This document shows, one piece after another, positions 29,992 through 39,838 of a DNA stretch of 64,000 nt. Under the pieces are notes generated by a model. The model did not search any database. It was not told where the DNA came from and worked only from the letters and a program-made list of their open reading frames with translations. Position 1 is the stretch's first letter, and the number at the start of each line of letters is the position of its first letter. Source of the stretch: Comamonas sp. lk (GTDB lineage: Bacteria; Pseudomonadota; Gammaproteobacteria; Burkholderiales; Burkholderiaceae_C); the NCBI GenBank assembly GCA_945925985.1, contig CAMELV010000007.1, positions 1 through 64,000 of the forward strand. The letters are read 5' to 3'. A program made the position numbers and the translations under genes.

Positions 29992-31170
29992 TTAGGGCAA
30001 CCATGTCGTCGAACCTGCAAAGCCGCGTCTTGTGACCCCTGGTGACAATGGCTCAATCCCCGGCCCCTGATCAATGATGGTTGCACTCGCTGCAGTGGTG
30101 TCCTCCATGATTGCGCGCAAACCTCGTGCAAGATAGGGTGAACTGGCGCGAGAGGTCTTGATCTCGATGGCATGCAATGCGCCTTGGCGCTCCAGGAGCA
30201 AATCCGCTTCAGCGCCAGCAGCCGTTCGCCAGAAGTGGGGGACACTGTGGGGGTAGGCGACCGCTTCGCGTCGCAGGATGTCTTCCACCACAAAGGTCTC
30301 CCAACTTGCACCCCTCACCGGGTGGCTATCCAGAACTTCTTGTGAGTCAATGTTGAGAAGGTGATGCAGTAGCCCGGTGTCACGCAAGTACAGCTTAGGC
30401 GCTTTGACCAGACGCTTGCCCACATTGCGGAAATACGGCGGCAAACGCCGAACCAAGAAGCTCTGCTCCAGAATGTCTACATAGCGCGTCACGGTAGGTT
30501 GTGAGATGCCCAGCGCAGCTGCAAACTGACTCAAGTTAGACAGTCCGCCTTGGGCATGGGCCAGCATGGTGAGGAGCTTGCGCATCTGGATGGGGTCAGC
30601 ACCCACGCCCATGACGGGCAAGTCCCGCTCGACGTAGGTGCGCAAATAGGCTTCCCACCAATCCCTAAAATTTCCCGCGTTCTGGGCAGCGCCCAGTGCA
30701 TCCGGAAATCCCCCTGCCAGCCAGTTGTGACGGTAGTCAGCCAGGGCATGCTCGCCAGTGCTGGTTTCCCGCACCGTTAGTGCGGAGAGCTCCAAAATTC
30801 CAACCCGCCCTGCCAAGCTTTCTGCCACTTGGCGAACCAGCGTTGGTTGCGAAGAGCCCAAGATGATGAAGCGTCCCATGCGTTGACGGCCTGCATCGAT
30901 TGCCCCACGCAGTGCATCAAAGAGCACAGGCAGGCGCTGCGCTTCATCCAGGATCAGTCCATCGGCATTGGCGCGCGCATCCAATTGAAACCTTGGATCC
31001 TCCGCAAACAGTCCATGGGTGCCAGGGTCTTCCAAGTCCAGATACGCATAGTCTGCAAAGGTCTGGCGCGCCAGCGTGGTCTTTCCGACCTGGCGAGCGC
31101 CAAGTATGAGAACTGCGGGGAACTGCTGCGCGAGGTGTTTGAGCCTAATTGCGACAAGTCTTATGTACAT
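29992..31170 (-). CDS. AAA ATPase with DUF4143 domain
   Basis: 392 aa from ATG 31170, where the family start MYIRLVAIRLKHL lies; the open frame upstream is GC-rich read-through. Walker A is GARQVGKTT (about 24-32), then LDLEDPG and LILDEAQRLP (Walker B). The C-terminal half has the winged-helix region LGISQPTVTRYVDILEQSFLVRRL and a nuclease-like DUF4143 end (GAEADLLLE, AIEIKTS, which resembles an ExK motif). The family is common and poorly understood, often tied to mobile or defence contexts. It stands alone between a metabolic gene and hemE, preceded by an AT-rich promoter zone. Confidence 0.82.
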   Translation of the reverse strand: MYIRLVAIRLKHLAQQFPAVLILGARQVGKTTLARQTFADYAYLDLEDPGTHGLFAEDPRFQLDARANADGLILDEAQRLPVLFDALRGAIDAGRQRMGRFIILGSSQPTLVRQVAESLAGRVGILELSALTVRETSTGEHALADYRHNWLAGGFPDALGAAQNAGNFRDWWEAYLRTYVERDLPVMGVGADPIQMRKLLTMLAHAQGGLSNLSQFAAALGISQPTVTRYVDILEQSFLVRRLPPYFRNVGKRLVKAPKLYLRDTGLLHHLLNIDSQEVLDSHPVRGASWETFVVEDILRREAVAYPHSVPHFWRTAAGAEADLLLERQGALHAIEIKTSRASSPYLARGLRAIMEDTTAASATIIDQGPGIEPLSPGVTRRGFAGSTTWLP

Positions 31171-31404
31171 ATCTTGTAAATTTAAAATTATAGTTTTATT
31201 TTGCAAGTAATAAAGCCGCAGTAAGGTCACATGTGGGACCTGTCGAAACGGGGCACGTGAGCAACGGATTCGGTGTCGGAGCCCACACTCAGCACGTCCA
31301 AGCGTAGGCTGGGGCATTTTTTGTGACCATTTTTGCTCACCTACACGTGTGACTTCGTGTTGCCGGCATGCTTCGATGATCTGCTTGCTGCACAATCCCG
31401 AATC

Positions 31405-32523
31405 ATGAACGCCACCGCCACCCGCCCCGCCCCCGCCGGCAGCTACGCGCCGCTGCAAAACGACACCTTCATCCGCGCCTGCCTGCGCCAAGCGACCGAG
31501 CACACGCCGGTCTGGTTGATGCGCCAGGCTGGGCGCTACCTGCCGGAGTACCGCGCCACCCGGGCCCGGGCCGGCAGCTTCATGGGGTTGGCCACCAACA
31601 CCGACTACGCCACCGAGGTCACGCTGCAGCCACTGGAACGCTACCCGCTGGACGCGGCCATTTTGTTCAGCGACATCCTGACCGTGCCCGACGCCATGGG
31701 GCTGGGCCTGTCCTTCGCCCTGGGGGAAGGCCCGAAATTTGCCCACCCGGTGCGCGACGAGGCGGCGGTAGCCCAGCTGGCCGTGCCCGACATGGACAAA
31801 CTTCGCTATGTGTTTGACGCGGTGACCTCGATCCGCCATGCGCTCAATGGCCGGGTGCCGCTGATCGGCTTCTCAGGCAGCCCGTGGACGCTGGCCTGCT
31901 ACATGGTTGAAGGCGCCGGCTCCGACGACTACCGCTTGGTCAAGACCATGCTGTACAACCGCCCAGACCTGATGCACCGCATGCTGCAAATCAACGCTGA
32001 CTCGGTGGCCGCCTACCTGAATGCACAGATTGAGGCCGGCGCCCAGGCCGTGATGATTTTTGACAGTTGGGGTGGCGTTTTAGCCGACGGCGCGTTCCAG
32101 CAGTTCAGCCTGGCCTACACGGCACGGGTGCTGGCGCAGCTCAAGCGAAGCCATGACGGCGTGACCATACCGCGCATCGTGTTTACCAAGGGCGGCGGTT
32201 TGTGGCTGCAGCAGATGGCCGGGCTGGACTGCGAGGTGCTGGGACTGGACTGGACAGTCAACCTGGCCCAGGCGCGGTCGTTGGTGGGCCACAGCAAAGC
32301 GCTACAAGGCAATATTGACCCCAATGTGCTATTTGCCAACCCAACCCAGATCACCGAACAGGTCCGCCAGGTGCTAGACAGCTTTGGCGCGCCGCATACG
32401 GGTGCTGGCCAAGGCCCCACGCACATCTTTAATCTTGGGCACGGGATCAGCCAGCACACGCCGCCAGACCATGTGGCGGCGCTGGTGGAGGCGGTGCACA
32501 GCCATTCGCGCAGCTTGCGTTAA
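31405..32523 (+). CDS. hemE: Uroporphyrinogen decarboxylase
   Basis: 372 aa from ATG 31405. Family landmarks are [16 protein letters not shown] near the N-terminus (Arg residues binding substrate carboxylates), [17 protein letters not shown] with the catalytic Asp region, and [16 protein letters not shown]. It decarboxylates the four acetate side chains of uroporphyrinogen III to coproporphyrinogen III in haem synthesis, in the cytosol. An upstream in-frame start (31333) extends beyond the conserved region. Followed by a 355-bp gap before priA. Confidence 0.97.
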   Translation: MNATATRPAPAGSYAPLQNDTFIRACLRQATEHTPVWLMRQAGRYLPEYRATRARAGSFMGLATNTDYATEVTLQPLERYPLDAAILFSDILTVPDAMGLGLSFALGEGPKFAHPVRDEAAVAQLAVPDMDKLRYVFDAVTSIRHALNGRVPLIGFSGSPWTLACYMVEGAGSDDYRLVKTMLYNRPDLMHRMLQINADSVAAYLNAQIEAGAQAVMIFDSWGGVLADGAFQQFSLAYTARVLAQLKRSHDGVTIPRIVFTKGGGLWLQQMAGLDCEVLGLDWTVNLAQARSLVGHSKALQGNIDPNVLFANPTQITEQVRQVLDSFGAPHTGAGQGPTHIFNLGHGISQHTPPDHVAALVEAVHSHSRSLR

Positions 32524-32878
32524 GGGCGGCGACCGGTGTCGTTGCACCAGTATGTTTTTGGCCTGATCGAGCCACTATAGGCGTAACTTATGCACAAATT
32601 TTTCGCTGCACAGCGAAACTGCTCCAAAATCAGGCCAGACCCGCTATGAAACCCATAGCGATCATAAGTTGTTGATTCGTATAGGTTTTTACTTTTGCTT
32701 TTTTTCTGTGCATTCCAAGCAAGGCCTTGATTTTCAAGGCCTCAGCGACGCTCGATGCAAGATATCAACAAAGTTATCCACAGAAACTCTGGATGTCGGT
32801 TAAAACTGTTATGAATCAAGGGCTTAAGGGCAGTTTCACCAGTTCACATCAAGTTATTGATCCAAGCCGGGGTACGGC
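32524..32878. promoter_or_regulatory. hemE-priA gap with DnaA boxes and interlocking inverted repeats
   Basis: No gene. There are two perfect DnaA boxes: TTATGCACA (32588-32596) and TTATCCACA (32774-32782). Inverted arms interlock: GGCCTGAT (32560-32567) pairs with ATCAGGCC (32629-32636), while AACTTATG (32585-32592) pairs with CATAAGTT (32663-32670). Two simple hairpins lie inside: TTTCGCTG/CAGCGAAA (32601-32618) and CGCTATG/CATAGCG (32642-32660). It must also hold the priA promoter. A link to DnaA-controlled expression or to an origin-proximal region is possible. Confidence 0.6.
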
Positions 32879-35077
32879 TTGAAACAGCCGTTGTCTGTGC
32901 TGGTGCACACGCCAGCGCACAGCCAGGTCGCCAAGCCACTGAGTTATTGGAGCGAGCAGTCACTGGCCCCGGGTACTCTGGTGCGCGTGCCGCTGGGCAT
33001 GCGCGAGCTGCTGGGACTGGTGTGGGACACGCCCAACGCGGCAGAGACGCCTGATGCGCCCGAGGCCGACAAGATTCGGCCTCTGGCTGGCGTTCTTGAT
33101 GGCGTTGCCCCGCTGAATGCAGCCTGGCGGCAATTGGTGACCTTCAGTGCGGGTTACTACCAACGGTCTGTCGGCGAAGTGGCGCTGGCTGCACTACCAC
33201 CGCAGCTGCGCGAACTGAGCCCAATGCAGCTCGGCCGCCGCCTCAAGCGGCACGCCCAAGCCGCCACGCCAGACCAGCATAGACCACCTGAGACGACTGA
33301 TTTAGTCGTAACAACCCCAGAGCAGACAAGGGCCATCGCCCAATTTGATGTGGAAACCCGGCCCTGCCTGCTGTTTGGCGCCACCGGCAGCGGCAAGACC
33401 GAGGTCTACCTGCAATGCGTCCAGCGTCTGCTCACGCAGTCGCCAAATGCGCAGGCCCTGGTGATGGTGCCCGAGATCAACCTGACGCCCCAGCTGGAGG
33501 CGCGTTTTCGGGCCCGGTTTGCCCCCCGCTACGGCGATCAGGCCCTGGTGGCCATGCACAGCGGCATGACGCCGGCCCAGCGCCTGCAGAGCTGGCTGGC
33601 CGCCCACAGTGGCATGGCGCGCATTGTGCTGGGCACGCGCATGGCAATTTTTGCCTCGATGCCGACCCTGCAGCTGATCGTGGTGGATGAAGAGCATGAC
33701 CCGAGCTACAAGAGCCAGGATGGCGCCCGCTACTCTGCGCGTGACCTGGCCGTATACCGCGGCCATTTGGAAGGCGCACGCGTGATGCTGGGCTCAGCCA
33801 CACCGTCGCTGGAGAGCTGGCACCACAGCCGGGCCACCGAGCAGGGCGGGCGCTACGCCCGGCTGGTCATGGCCAGCCGCGTTGGCCATGACCAGCCGGC
33901 TGCACCGACACAGACCTCATCGACAAAGGCCTCACCCAACAACCCGCCCCATGGCCTGCCACTGGTACGCCGGGTGGACATGACCCACCAGCCCAAACAT
34001 TGCGTGGTGGCCCCGCCGCTGGTGCAGGCCATCGCTGAGCGGGTGGCGCGGGGCGAACAAAGCATGGTGTTCCTGAACCGCCGTGGCTACGCGCCGGTGT
34101 TGCATTGCGCCGACTGCGACTGGAAAAGCGAATGCCCGCACTGCAGCGCCTACCGGGTGTTCCACAAGATTGACCGCACGCTGCGCTGCCACCACTGCGG
34201 CTTTGCCGAGCGGGTACCGCGCGCCTGTCCAGCCTGCGGCAACCCCGACATCGCCCCGCTGGGCCGGGGCACCGAACGGCTGGAAGAGCACCTGAGCGAG
34301 TTGCTGGCCCAGGTGCGGCGCCCGGGCACAGCGTCTGAACTGCATCCTGAGGGCGAACCCGTTCGGATTGCCCGCATTGACGCCGACACCACCCGGCTCA
34401 AAGGCACGTTGGCGTCGCAGCTGGCCCAGGTGCATGACGGTACGGTGGATGTCCTGGTCGGAACCCAGATGATCGCCAAGGGCCATGATTTCAGGCGAAT
34501 CACCTTGGTGGCGGCCGTCAACCCGGACGGCGCACTGTTTTCCAGCGACTTCCGGGCGCCGGAGCGGCTGTTCGGGCTGCTCATGCAGGCGGCTGGCCGG
34601 GCCGGGCGCGATGCAGAGGCGAGCAGCCGCAGCGAAATGTGGCTGCAGACCGCCCACCCCAAACACCCGCTGTTTGAAGCACTCAAGCAGCACGACTACC
34701 CGGCTTTCGCAGAACAGCAGCTGCGTGAGCGAGCGCAGGCGGCGATGCCACCCTTCAGCTTTCAGGCGCTGGTGAGAGCCGAGGCACGCACCCAAGAGGT
34801 GGCCCAGGGCTTTCTGAGCGCTGCAAGCGCGGCCGTCAGCGACTTACCGCAATCTGAGCAGTGGCTGGCACGGGTTACCCTGTACCCGCCGGTGCCCATG
34901 AGCATTCAGCGGGTCGCCGATGTGGAACGGGCGCAAATGCTGGTGGAGAGCGCGTCACGCGCTACCCTGCAAGCATTCCTGGCCCTCTGGCACACCGCCC
35001 TGCACGCCACGCGCAGCCAGGCGGCGGGCCGCGGCTTGATCCGCTGGGCTGTCGATGTGGATCCGCTCAGCATCTGA
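32879..35077 (+). CDS. priA: Primosomal protein N' (replication restart helicase)
   Basis: 732 aa from TTG 32879, the only start that keeps the N-terminal 3'-OH-binding domain (LVHTPAHSQVAKPLSYWSEQ) whole. Helicase motifs: GATGSGKTEVYL (Walker A), VVDEEHDPSYKSQD (motif II), GSATPSLES. The zinc region has paired cysteines CADCDWKSECPHC and CHHCGFAERVPRACPACG. PriA binds stalled forks and reloads DnaB via PriB/DnaT or PriC. A SSB/PriB-like gene is encoded at 44706-45029 but is not adjacent. Use of TTG suggests weak translation, fitting a low-copy protein. Confidence 0.95.
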   Translation: MKQPLSVLVHTPAHSQVAKPLSYWSEQSLAPGTLVRVPLGMRELLGLVWDTPNAAETPDAPEADKIRPLAGVLDGVAPLNAAWRQLVTFSAGYYQRSVGEVALAALPPQLRELSPMQLGRRLKRHAQAATPDQHRPPETTDLVVTTPEQTRAIAQFDVETRPCLLFGATGSGKTEVYLQCVQRLLTQSPNAQALVMVPEINLTPQLEARFRARFAPRYGDQALVAMHSGMTPAQRLQSWLAAHSGMARIVLGTRMAIFASMPTLQLIVVDEEHDPSYKSQDGARYSARDLAVYRGHLEGARVMLGSATPSLESWHHSRATEQGGRYARLVMASRVGHDQPAAPTQTSSTKASPNNPPHGLPLVRRVDMTHQPKHCVVAPPLVQAIAERVARGEQSMVFLNRRGYAPVLHCADCDWKSECPHCSAYRVFHKIDRTLRCHHCGFAERVPRACPACGNPDIAPLGRGTERLEEHLSELLAQVRRPGTASELHPEGEPVRIARIDADTTRLKGTLASQLAQVHDGTVDVLVGTQMIAKGHDFRRITLVAAVNPDGALFSSDFRAPERLFGLLMQAAGRAGRDAEASSRSEMWLQTAHPKHPLFEALKQHDYPAFAEQQLRERAQAAMPPFSFQALVRAEARTQEVAQGFLSAASAAVSDLPQSEQWLARVTLYPPVPMSIQRVADVERAQMLVESASRATLQAFLALWHTALHATRSQAAGRGLIRWAVDVDPLSI

Positions 35078-35093
35078 AGCCGGACGACGACAC

Positions 35094-36155
35094 TCAAGCC
35101 AGCAGACTCACCGCCAGTGAAAAAGTGACAAAGGCGGCCGCGGTCGTCACCAGAATGATTCGGGCGATGCGGCCGTTATCAGCGCCAAAGCGCTCGGCCA
35201 ACAGCGAGACGTTGCTGGCGCTCGGCAGCGCGGCCACCAGCACCATCACCACAAAGGCCGGCCGCTCCAAGGGAACGCCAAGGCGAATGGCGGCAGCCCC
35301 CACCAGCAGCACCAGAGCCGGGTGCAAGAACAGCTTGAGCGCCGCCACCGGCAGGTAGTCCCGGTAGCGGGGGGGGACCTGATGGCCGCGTGCCGCCAAC
35401 ATGCGTGAGCGCGCCAGCACTGCGCCAATAGTGAACAGGGCCACGGGCGAGGCGGCATCGGCCAGCAAACCCAACGTCTGTGCCAGCGGGCCAGGCAAAC
35501 GCAGCTGCAACGCCGAGGCCAGGGCGCCAAGCAGAATGGCCCAGGGCATGGGGTTGGTGGCAACGCCCCTGAGCGCGTTGCTCGCCGCCTTGCGTGCGCC
35601 ATGTGCCTCAGCGCCATCCAGGCGTGACAGTGCAATGCACAGCGACGTGGTGATGACCATGTCCACCACGATGGTCACGATGGCTGGACCAGCCGCCCTT
35701 GGCCCCAGCAGCGCCACCAGCAGGGGCACCCCCATGAAGCCGGTGTTGGGAAAGGCCGCCACCAGCGCACCAAACGACGCGTCGTTCCAGCCGATGCGCG
35801 TGTTCAAGCTAAGCGCGACGGTAAAGCCGACCATGACCAGCGCACACAGCAGATAGGTTGCGAACACCCCGCCATCAAGCAACTGTGCCAGCGGCGTGCT
35901 GGCACCAAATCGAAACAACATGCAGGGCAGCGCAAAAAACAGCACGAAGCTGTTTAAGCCAGGAATCGCCTCCAGCGGCAGCAGCCCGCGCTGTGCGGCG
36001 ACGTAACCGCACAGGACCAGGGCAAAAAAGGGAAAGGTGATCAGTAAAACGGACAACACAGACGCTATTGTCAGCGCTGTGGAGCATAGAAAGGCCCTGC
36101 TCGACGACTTGCCCACAAACCCTTTGTCCTCCTCTGGTTGGCGCGCCGCAGTCAC
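35094..36155 (-). CDS. AEC family transporter (auxin efflux carrier-like)
   Basis: Up to 353 aa; the first ~33 residues are polar and a GTG at 36056 before LSVLLITFPFFALVLCGYVA would give the usual ~320-aa protein with ten helices in two inverted halves. FVLFFALPCMLF and AFPNTGFMGVPLLVALLG are typical AEC motifs. Bacterial members move malate or other organic acids; the substrate here is unknown. Convergent with priA (16-bp gap) and divergent from the YhgE/Pip gene. Confidence 0.82.
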   Translation of the reverse strand: MTAARQPEEDKGFVGKSSSRAFLCSTALTIASVLSVLLITFPFFALVLCGYVAAQRGLLPLEAIPGLNSFVLFFALPCMLFRFGASTPLAQLLDGGVFATYLLCALVMVGFTVALSLNTRIGWNDASFGALVAAFPNTGFMGVPLLVALLGPRAAGPAIVTIVVDMVITTSLCIALSRLDGAEAHGARKAASNALRGVATNPMPWAILLGALASALQLRLPGPLAQTLGLLADAASPVALFTIGAVLARSRMLAARGHQVPPRYRDYLPVAALKLFLHPALVLLVGAAAIRLGVPLERPAFVVMVLVAALPSASNVSLLAERFGADNGRIARIILVTTAAAFVTFSLAVSLLA

Positions 36156-36209
36156 ATGGTTTAATGACGTTAAGGAGGCACTCAGAATGAACCGTTCCAG
36201 GTTGAGGCC

Positions 36210-38141
36210 ATGAAGCTGTTACTGCAAATTCTGACCATTGCCCGACTCGAGGCTTCGTTTTTTCGCCGATACCCGCGCACATTGGCCACTGCGCTTGTCG
36301 TTGCCCTGATTCCGGCTTTGTACAGCCTGCTATACCTTGCCAGCATTTGGGACCCGACTGCTCACACCGGCGCCCTGAGGGTCGCCTTGGTTAACCTTGA
36401 CCAAGGTGTAAAGTATCGAGAGCATGATTTCAACATGGGGCAAGACGTGGTGGCACGGCTCAAAGCGCGCCATGTGTTCGGATTCATCGACGAGCCGGAT
36501 GAGCAGACCGCCCGGAACTTGGTCCGCCAGGGTCAATTGGCCTTTGCCTTGATCATTCCACGGGACTTCAGTTCCAATGCCGTCCCCGGCGCCCAGGCGG
36601 GTGCTGGCAAATTGGTGGTTTACACCTCGGAGGGCAACAGCTATCAGGCCGCCGGCCTGGCACGTCGTTTCGCCGAGGAACTGGGACACGAAGTCAACGA
36701 GCGGCTCAACGAACGCCGCTGGGCCTTGGTGTTGACCAACGCGACGGGCTCGCGGCACAGCCTGCAGCAACTCAATGACGGCGTGCGGCAACTGCAGCTC
36801 GGCGCGGATGAGCTGGCCAAGGGTGCGGCCAAGGCAGCAACGGGCGCCGAATCGGTGAATGCGGGTGCCAGCCAGCTGCAACAGGGCGTCGGTCAACTCA
36901 GCGCAGGGGTCAAGGAGTTGGGTGCTGGCCTGCAGGCGATAGAGTCGAAGCGGCCCAGGCGATCCGAGTTGAACCAGCTTAAGGCTGGCTCCGAGGTTTT
37001 GACCCAGAGCCACGCCGAACTCGGCCGTGGCCTCAACGAGCTCCGTGGCGGCAGTCAGCGCCTGCAGGACAGTGTGGTGGGCTTTCAAGCCCAGGCGCAA
37101 CAGAGTAGCCTGGTCCCGGCACAAACGACGGCAACCCTTACGCAGGTCGTTCAGGGCGTGTCTGGCCTAAGCAACGGCCTGCAGTCTGCGGCAGACACAC
37201 AGCTACAACTGGCCGACGGTGCGGTGCGGCTCAATGACGGCGTGGGGCGCCTGACCACCGGCGTGACGTCAATGAATTCAGCCCTGCGCGGCATGTTGAG
37301 CAGAGTGCCCGATGAACGTCAACTTGACGACCTGGGCAGTGGCGCCAAGATGTTGAGCAACGGCACGGCCAGTTTGGCCGAGAGCACACTGAAAGTAAGC
37401 GAAGGCTCACGCCACGTTGCCGCCGGTCTCGGGATGTTGGCCCAGTCTTTGCCCGCACCCGTCGAGAAAATGGACGGCAGCGCACAGGGACTGGCCAGCT
37501 CCGTACAACCCGTGGTGGAAGTGGATGCCGTCGTCCTGAACAACGGCAGTGGCTATGCGCCCACCATCATCCCGGCAGCGCTCTGGTTGGGGGCAGGCAT
37601 TGTGGCCTTCCTGTGCCACGTCAGGGTCTTGCCGCGGCAAGTCCAGCGGTTTTCGCAGCTGGGCAAGGTCTTGGGGAAAATTTTGCTGCCCGTCGGCTTG
37701 GTGGTGGTCCAAGCACTGCTCGTGATGCTGTGCGCACGCTACTGGCTTCGCATCCCGATGGCCCATCCCTGGGCATTCGCTCTGACGCTGGTGGTGGCAG
37801 CGACCACATTTCTACTGATCATTTACGCACTGACGCTGGCCTTCGGCGATGCGGGCAAGGGCCTGGCTTTGTTGTTTTTCGCGATCCAGCTCACGTCCTC
37901 TGGCAGCATTGTCCCCGTGGAGCTCAGCGGGGGCCTGTTCCTGGACGTCAGCCCCTGGCTACCGCTAACTTGGGTCGTCAAAGCCATCAAGGCCAGCCTG
38001 TTTGATGCGTATGGCGGCGCTTGGCAACCCGCCCTGCTGCTGGTCGCAATGGCCGCAGCGTTGGCCGTGGCGGTGGCTTGCGCGGCGAACCATTGGCGCT
38101 TTGTGAGGCTGGCGAAGGTCCAACCGATCTTGCGGCCTTAA
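36210..38141 (+). CDS. YhgE/Pip family membrane protein (ABC-2-like)
   Basis: 643 aa. An N-terminal helix (TLATALVVALIPALYSLLYLASIW) is followed by a long extracytoplasmic region rich in heptad-like Gly/Ala/Leu repeats (ELAKGAAKAATGAESVNAGA, SQLQQGVGQLSAGVKELGAG), then five or six C-terminal helices of the ABC-2 membrane type. This is the layout of YhgE/Pip and phage-infection-protein relatives, and of partner proteins of type VII-like or ESX accessory systems in Gram-positives; the function in proteobacteria is unclear. It overlaps the end of the convergent acyl-CoA dehydrogenase gene by 4 bp. Confidence 0.85.
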   Translation: MKLLLQILTIARLEASFFRRYPRTLATALVVALIPALYSLLYLASIWDPTAHTGALRVALVNLDQGVKYREHDFNMGQDVVARLKARHVFGFIDEPDEQTARNLVRQGQLAFALIIPRDFSSNAVPGAQAGAGKLVVYTSEGNSYQAAGLARRFAEELGHEVNERLNERRWALVLTNATGSRHSLQQLNDGVRQLQLGADELAKGAAKAATGAESVNAGASQLQQGVGQLSAGVKELGAGLQAIESKRPRRSELNQLKAGSEVLTQSHAELGRGLNELRGGSQRLQDSVVGFQAQAQQSSLVPAQTTATLTQVVQGVSGLSNGLQSAADTQLQLADGAVRLNDGVGRLTTGVTSMNSALRGMLSRVPDERQLDDLGSGAKMLSNGTASLAESTLKVSEGSRHVAAGLGMLAQSLPAPVEKMDGSAQGLASSVQPVVEVDAVVLNNGSGYAPTIIPAALWLGAGIVAFLCHVRVLPRQVQRFSQLGKVLGKILLPVGLVVVQALLVMLCARYWLRIPMAHPWAFALTLVVAATTFLLIIYALTLAFGDAGKGLALLFFAIQLTSSGSIVPVELSGGLFLDVSPWLPLTWVVKAIKASLFDAYGGAWQPALLLVAMAAALAVAVACAANHWRFVRLAKVQPILRP

Positions 38142-39817
38142 GTCAGGCGGGGTGTAGCCCGGTCAATGAGGGCTGCCACGTTGACGCCTGTCGGCAGGGT
38201 GCCGTAATTTAATCCGCCTGCCGCGCCGAGCCTGGACCGGCAAAAAGCATCCCCAACGTCGTCAGGCGCATGTTGCAACAGCAGCGCCGCCTGCAAGGCG
38301 AGCGCCATCCGCTCGACCAGGCTGCGGGCTCGGTACTCGCGCTGTTGCACGTCACGCAAATCCCTCGCCAAATCAGCGACAAATGGGTCCAGCAAGGCAT
38401 GGGCGCCCCGCGCCAGGCCCAGTTCGTCAAACAATGCCGTCAGAACTGCCGGCGTCTTGTCCAGCGCCCGCAGCACGTCCAGGCACTGGATGTTGCCGCT
38501 GCCCTCCCAGATGGCGTTAACCGGTGCCTCTCGGTACAGGCGGGGCATCATACTGTCCTCCATGACGCCGCTGCCACCAATGCACTCCATCGCCTCATAA
38601 GCGTGCTGGGGGGTGCGCTTGCAGATCCAGTACTTCCCCACCGCCGTAACCAGCCGTACCAACAGGTCTTCATGCGGCTGTCCGCGCTGGTCCAGGGCGC
38701 GCGCCATGCGCAGCGACAAGGTCATGGCGGCCTCGCTTTCCAGCGCCAGGTCAGCCAGCACGTTTTGCATCAGAGGTTGCTGGTTCAGCTTGGCACCAAA
38801 GGCCGCACGGTGGGCGCAGTGGTGCAGCGCCTGCGACACCGCCATGCGCATACCGGCGCTTGAGCCCAGCATGCAGTCAAACCGGGTCAGGCTGACCATC
38901 TCAATGATGGTGGGGACGCCACGCCCCTCCTCCCCCACCCGCCAGGCCAGTGCGCCGCGCAACTCGGTTTCGCTGGAGGCATTGGCCACATTGCCCATCT
39001 TGTTTTTCAGGCGCAGCACTTGCAGCGCATTCTTGCCGCCATCGGGGCGCCAGCGTGGCAACAGGAAGCAGGTCAGGCCACCGGGGGCCTGCGCCAGCAC
39101 CAGGAAGGCATCGCACATGGGTGCAGAGACGAAATATTTGTGGCCAACCAGTTCATAGGCTTCACATGCGCCGTCACGGCCCAGCGGGTAGGCCCGGGTG
39201 CTGTTGGCCCGAACGTCTGAGCCACCCTGCTTCTCGGTCATGGCCATACCGATCGTCAGGCCTTGTTTCTGCGCCATGGGTACATTGCGCGGGTCATAGT
39301 GCCGTGCGGTGATGCCTGGTTCCCAAAGCTGAGCCAACTCAGGCTGCAATCGCAGGGTGGGGATGGCCGCAAAGGTCATGGTGATCGGACAACCATGGCC
39401 CGCCTCGACCTGCGTGTGCAGGTAGGTGTGGGCCGCCCGCACCACATGGGCGCCTGGGCCGGGTTCGGTCCAGGGCGAGGCGTGCAAACCATGGCGGATC
39501 GCGGTGTCCATCAGCTGGTGGTACGCCGGGTGGAAATTCACCTGGTCGGTGCGCCGCCCAAATCGGTCGTGGGTGTCGAGCTCCGGCCTGTAGTGGTTGG
39601 CCTGCCGACCCAGCGCGAGATAGTCGGCAGCGCCACAGGCCTGCCCAAAAGCGGTCAGGGCTTCGGCGCCCCAGTGCCCGCCCTCGCGGACCACAGCGGC
39701 AGTAAGGGCCGCATCTTCGGTGTAGAGGTTGTAGTCGCACAATTCATGCGATAGGTTTTCGGGCTGGTGGGTGTCGGCCAGCCAGTCGTTCGACCCAGCG
39801 GCCAGGGGCTTGTTCAT
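38138..39817 (-). CDS. Acyl-CoA dehydrogenase, AidB-like
   Basis: 559 aa, the length of the AidB subgroup. Landmarks are NFHPAYHQLMDTAIRHG, MTEKQGGSDVRANST (the flavin-contact loop with Thr/Ser), HKYFVSAPMCDAFLVLAQ, and YREAPVNAIWEGSGNIQCLDVLRA, where Arg and Glu of the catalytic/FAD region lie. E. coli AidB is a flavoprotein induced by alkylation stress; other members oxidise branched acyl-CoAs. The substrate here is unknown. Monocistronic or first of the minus group; the next minus gene ends 1.7 kb upstream. Confidence 0.85.
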   Translation of the reverse strand: MNKPLAAGSNDWLADTHQPENLSHELCDYNLYTEDAALTAAVVREGGHWGAEALTAFGQACGAADYLALGRQANHYRPELDTHDRFGRRTDQVNFHPAYHQLMDTAIRHGLHASPWTEPGPGAHVVRAAHTYLHTQVEAGHGCPITMTFAAIPTLRLQPELAQLWEPGITARHYDPRNVPMAQKQGLTIGMAMTEKQGGSDVRANSTRAYPLGRDGACEAYELVGHKYFVSAPMCDAFLVLAQAPGGLTCFLLPRWRPDGGKNALQVLRLKNKMGNVANASSETELRGALAWRVGEEGRGVPTIIEMVSLTRFDCMLGSSAGMRMAVSQALHHCAHRAAFGAKLNQQPLMQNVLADLALESEAAMTLSLRMARALDQRGQPHEDLLVRLVTAVGKYWICKRTPQHAYEAMECIGGSGVMEDSMMPRLYREAPVNAIWEGSGNIQCLDVLRALDKTPAVLTALFDELGLARGAHALLDPFVADLARDLRDVQQREYRARSLVERMALALQAALLLQHAPDDVGDAFCRSRLGAAGGLNYGTLPTGVNVAALIDRATPRLT

Positions 39818-39838
39818 GCAGGTTCTCCAATGCTGGGC

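Noticed and set aside
29992-31839. 615-aa version of the DUF4143 ATPase
   Set aside because: The upstream 220 codons are low-complexity read-through over the hemE promoter and 5' end; the family start is at 31170.
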